DNA of 64,000 bases from Pseudogulbenkiania sp. (GTDB lineage Bacteria > Pseudomonadota > Gammaproteobacteria > Burkholderiales > Chromobacteriaceae), in the NCBI GenBank assembly GCA_018260425.1, contig JAGLBD010000002.1, positions 101,478 to 165,477 of the forward strand. The letters run 5' to 3'. A model generated the notes under the pieces. That model was not told the DNA's origin, did not search any database, and was given only the letters and a program-made list of their open reading frames with translations. Numbering within the stretch: position 1 is the first letter of the stretch; each line of letters begins with the position of its first letter. Shown here one piece after another: positions 62,785 through 64,000 of this stretch. The position numbers and the translations under genes were made by a program.

Positions 62785-63245
62785 TATTAAATACGGAGAT
62801 CATACCTATTAAAACTATAAGAAGTTAGCTTTTCAGCCTACGTCCACTGCCACTCTCTGTTGGTAACAATAGAGAGTGGCAGTGGACGTAATGAGGGCGC
62901 CGTTCAATCTGCCATGAGAATCTGCGGCCACTTGCCAGTCACTGCTGTGCTTTATCGTTAAGTTTTTAACATTTTTTTCCATTTATGAGATTTGCTATGA
63001 GTATATTAGGCCATAGCAGCCAAGATGACCTTGTTAATGAAAGCCCCATCTTCCTTCAAAGGACTTGGCATCTTTATGAATAAATTTAAAAAAAGAGGCT
63101 CTAAGCATAAACGCGCAGCTCAGCGCGCAAACATACTTATACTTGCTATAATTGTATAGATACTCATCTTAGCGCCCCTTCCAACCACCCCATGATTAGG
63201 CTACACGCGATCCTAAGCAAACTTGAGTGGAACGAGATTTAATAA
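62785..63245. other. Intergenic region after rfbC
   Basis: About 460 bases. It holds a perfect 20-bp inverted repeat at 62839-62890, then AT-rich sequence with a TATAAT near 63147-63152 that may serve the next gene. No supported ORF; the 63223-63408 track ORF overlaps the real transferase in another frame. Confidence 0.5.
62839..62890. repeat. Perfect 20-bp inverted repeat with 12-base loop
   Basis: Arms of exactly 20 bases (TACGTCCACTGCCACTCTCT and its complement) flank a 12-base loop. No T run follows on either strand, so it is not a standard terminator. It could be a repetitive extragenic palindrome or the fused ends of a deleted element. Confidence 0.75.
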
Positions 63246-64000
63246 ATGCTTGGAATTTTATTTGGCGCGGCACTCTGTTCGTTTGTTGTTGGCGTCTTGC
63301 TCATTCGTTTTCAACATGTTCACGAGCATTATTCTGCCGACCATGATTTTGATGGCATTCAGAAGTTTCATCACACGCCAGTCCCCAGAGTCGGTGGTAT
63401 TGCCATAGCAATGGGCCTGACTCTTGGAGTAGCACTGCTGTACAGCAAGTACGCCCAGATTGAACCATTACTTATCATGTGCGCCAGCACTCCAGCCTTT
63501 GTCGCGGGCATGTTGGAAGACACTACGAAAAAAATCAGTGCGCGCATGCGACTACTGGCATCTGTCGCCGCCGCTTTGCTTGGGGTCGTACTTCTTCACG
63601 CTCAACTAGCCAGAGTTGACATTCCCGTTATTGATACAATATTGTCATCATTCACGCTTATTTCCATTATTTTCACGGTCATTGCGGTTAGTGGCGTAGC
63701 TCACGCAATCAACATCATTGATGGCTATAACGGCCTCTCATCAATGGTTGCCATGATGATAACAATATCTTTGGCATACGTGTGCTTTAAGGTAAATGAC
63801 TCTATCCTGCTTGGATTTTGCTTTGCTACCGTTGGTTCATTAGCCGGCTTCTTCCTTCTAAACTATCCCAAAGGTTACATTTTTGCCGGTGATGGTGGCG
63901 CGTACCTGATGGGATTTCTCATCGCAGAAATTTCCGTTTTGCTGGTTGCCCGTCACCCAGAAGTCTCTGCCTGGTTTCCCTTGTTGGTAGTCGGATACCC
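63246..64000 (+). CDS. WecA/MraY-type glycosyl-phosphate transferase (partial, runs off right edge)
   Basis: At least 251 residues of a polytopic membrane enzyme that loads a sugar phosphate onto undecaprenyl phosphate. It shows MLEDTTKKISARMRLL (Asp-rich loop), INIIDGYNGLSSMV and FAGDGGAYLMGF, the conserved cytoplasmic motifs of this family, between many membrane helices. It is absent from the ORF track because no stop lies in the window. Its position next to rfbBDAC suggests initiation of an O-antigen or exopolysaccharide repeat. The sugar is unknown. Confidence 0.85.
   Translation, partial: MLGILFGAALCSFVVGVLLIRFQHVHEHYSADHDFDGIQKFHHTPVPRVGGIAIAMGLTLGVALLYSKYAQIEPLLIMCASTPAFVAGMLEDTTKKISARMRLLASVAAALLGVVLLHAQLARVDIPVIDTILSSFTLISIIFTVIAVSGVAHAINIIDGYNGLSSMVAMMITISLAYVCFKVNDSILLGFCFATVGSLAGFFLLNYPKGYIFAGDGGAYLMGFLIAEISVLLVARHPEVSAWFPLLVVGY

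Overview
The window looks like a chromosomal segment of a betaproteobacterium, most likely order Neisseriales, family Chromobacteriaceae (inference). The basis is the lolA-rarA-serS neighbourhood, the PhaR/phasin polyhydroxybutyrate pair, a beta-type H-NS ending in TWTGRGRKP-like DNA-binding sequence, glutamine-dependent NadE and a moderately high G+C housekeeping background. No species call is possible from the sequence alone.

Layout. 1-7440: the end of mnmC, a thioesterase, two small DNA-binding proteins, a VOC protein, a periplasmic binding protein paired with a diguanylate cyclase, and an esterase. 7527-25793: one long minus-strand operon with Mu-type contractile-tail gene order (sheath, tube, frameshifted chaperone, tape measure, gp43 to gp48-like baseplate, two fibre/fibre-assembly cassettes, holin, lysin, Rz/Rz1). 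It sits opposite a divergent S24-type repressor. No capsid, portal, terminase, integrase, transposase or replication gene is visible, so I read it as an R-type tailocin (phage-tail-like bacteriocin) or a head-less prophage remnant. 25960-27240: an IS4 scar and a mazEF-like toxin-antitoxin pair. 27242-30254: a chemoreceptor and a MerR regulator divergent from a DUF2938 membrane protein. 30380-34879: a TonB receptor-MbnP-MbnH copper-linked operon. 35421-41939: tRNA-Ser, a DUF482 acyltransferase-like protein, nadE, an amidase, lolA and rarA. 41940-43950: an insertion scar made of IS66, tyrosine recombinase and TnpB remnants plus one orphan gene. 43951-58688: serS, two tandem S53 peptidases, a CBS-PAS-GGDEF-EAL protein, phaR, a phasin, an M14 carboxypeptidase, a DUF1345 protein, a PilZ-like protein, H-NS and a YgfZ-like protein. 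58937-64000: tRNA-Asn, the dTDP-rhamnose operon rfbBDAC and the start of a WecA/MraY-type sugar-phosphate transferase, which probably opens an O-antigen or exopolysaccharide cluster.

How it fits together. The tail island could build, chaperone and release a contractile particle: sheath and tube set by a 631-residue tape measure, two alternative fibre tips for target choice, holin/lysin/spanins for release, and a self-cleaving-type repressor for damage-triggered induction. Its most notable sequence features are a 29-unit uninterrupted glycine heptad in the tape measure, a textbook GGGAAAC -1 frameshift site in the chaperone gene, a tandem fibre duplication whose junction created a truncated holin that keeps its ribosome binding site, and many intrinsic-terminator-like hairpins inside the operon. 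Elsewhere, three loci (a diguanylate cyclase, a GGDEF-EAL protein and a PilZ-like protein) belong to cyclic-di-GMP signalling, and the sugar operon at the right edge feeds surface polysaccharide.
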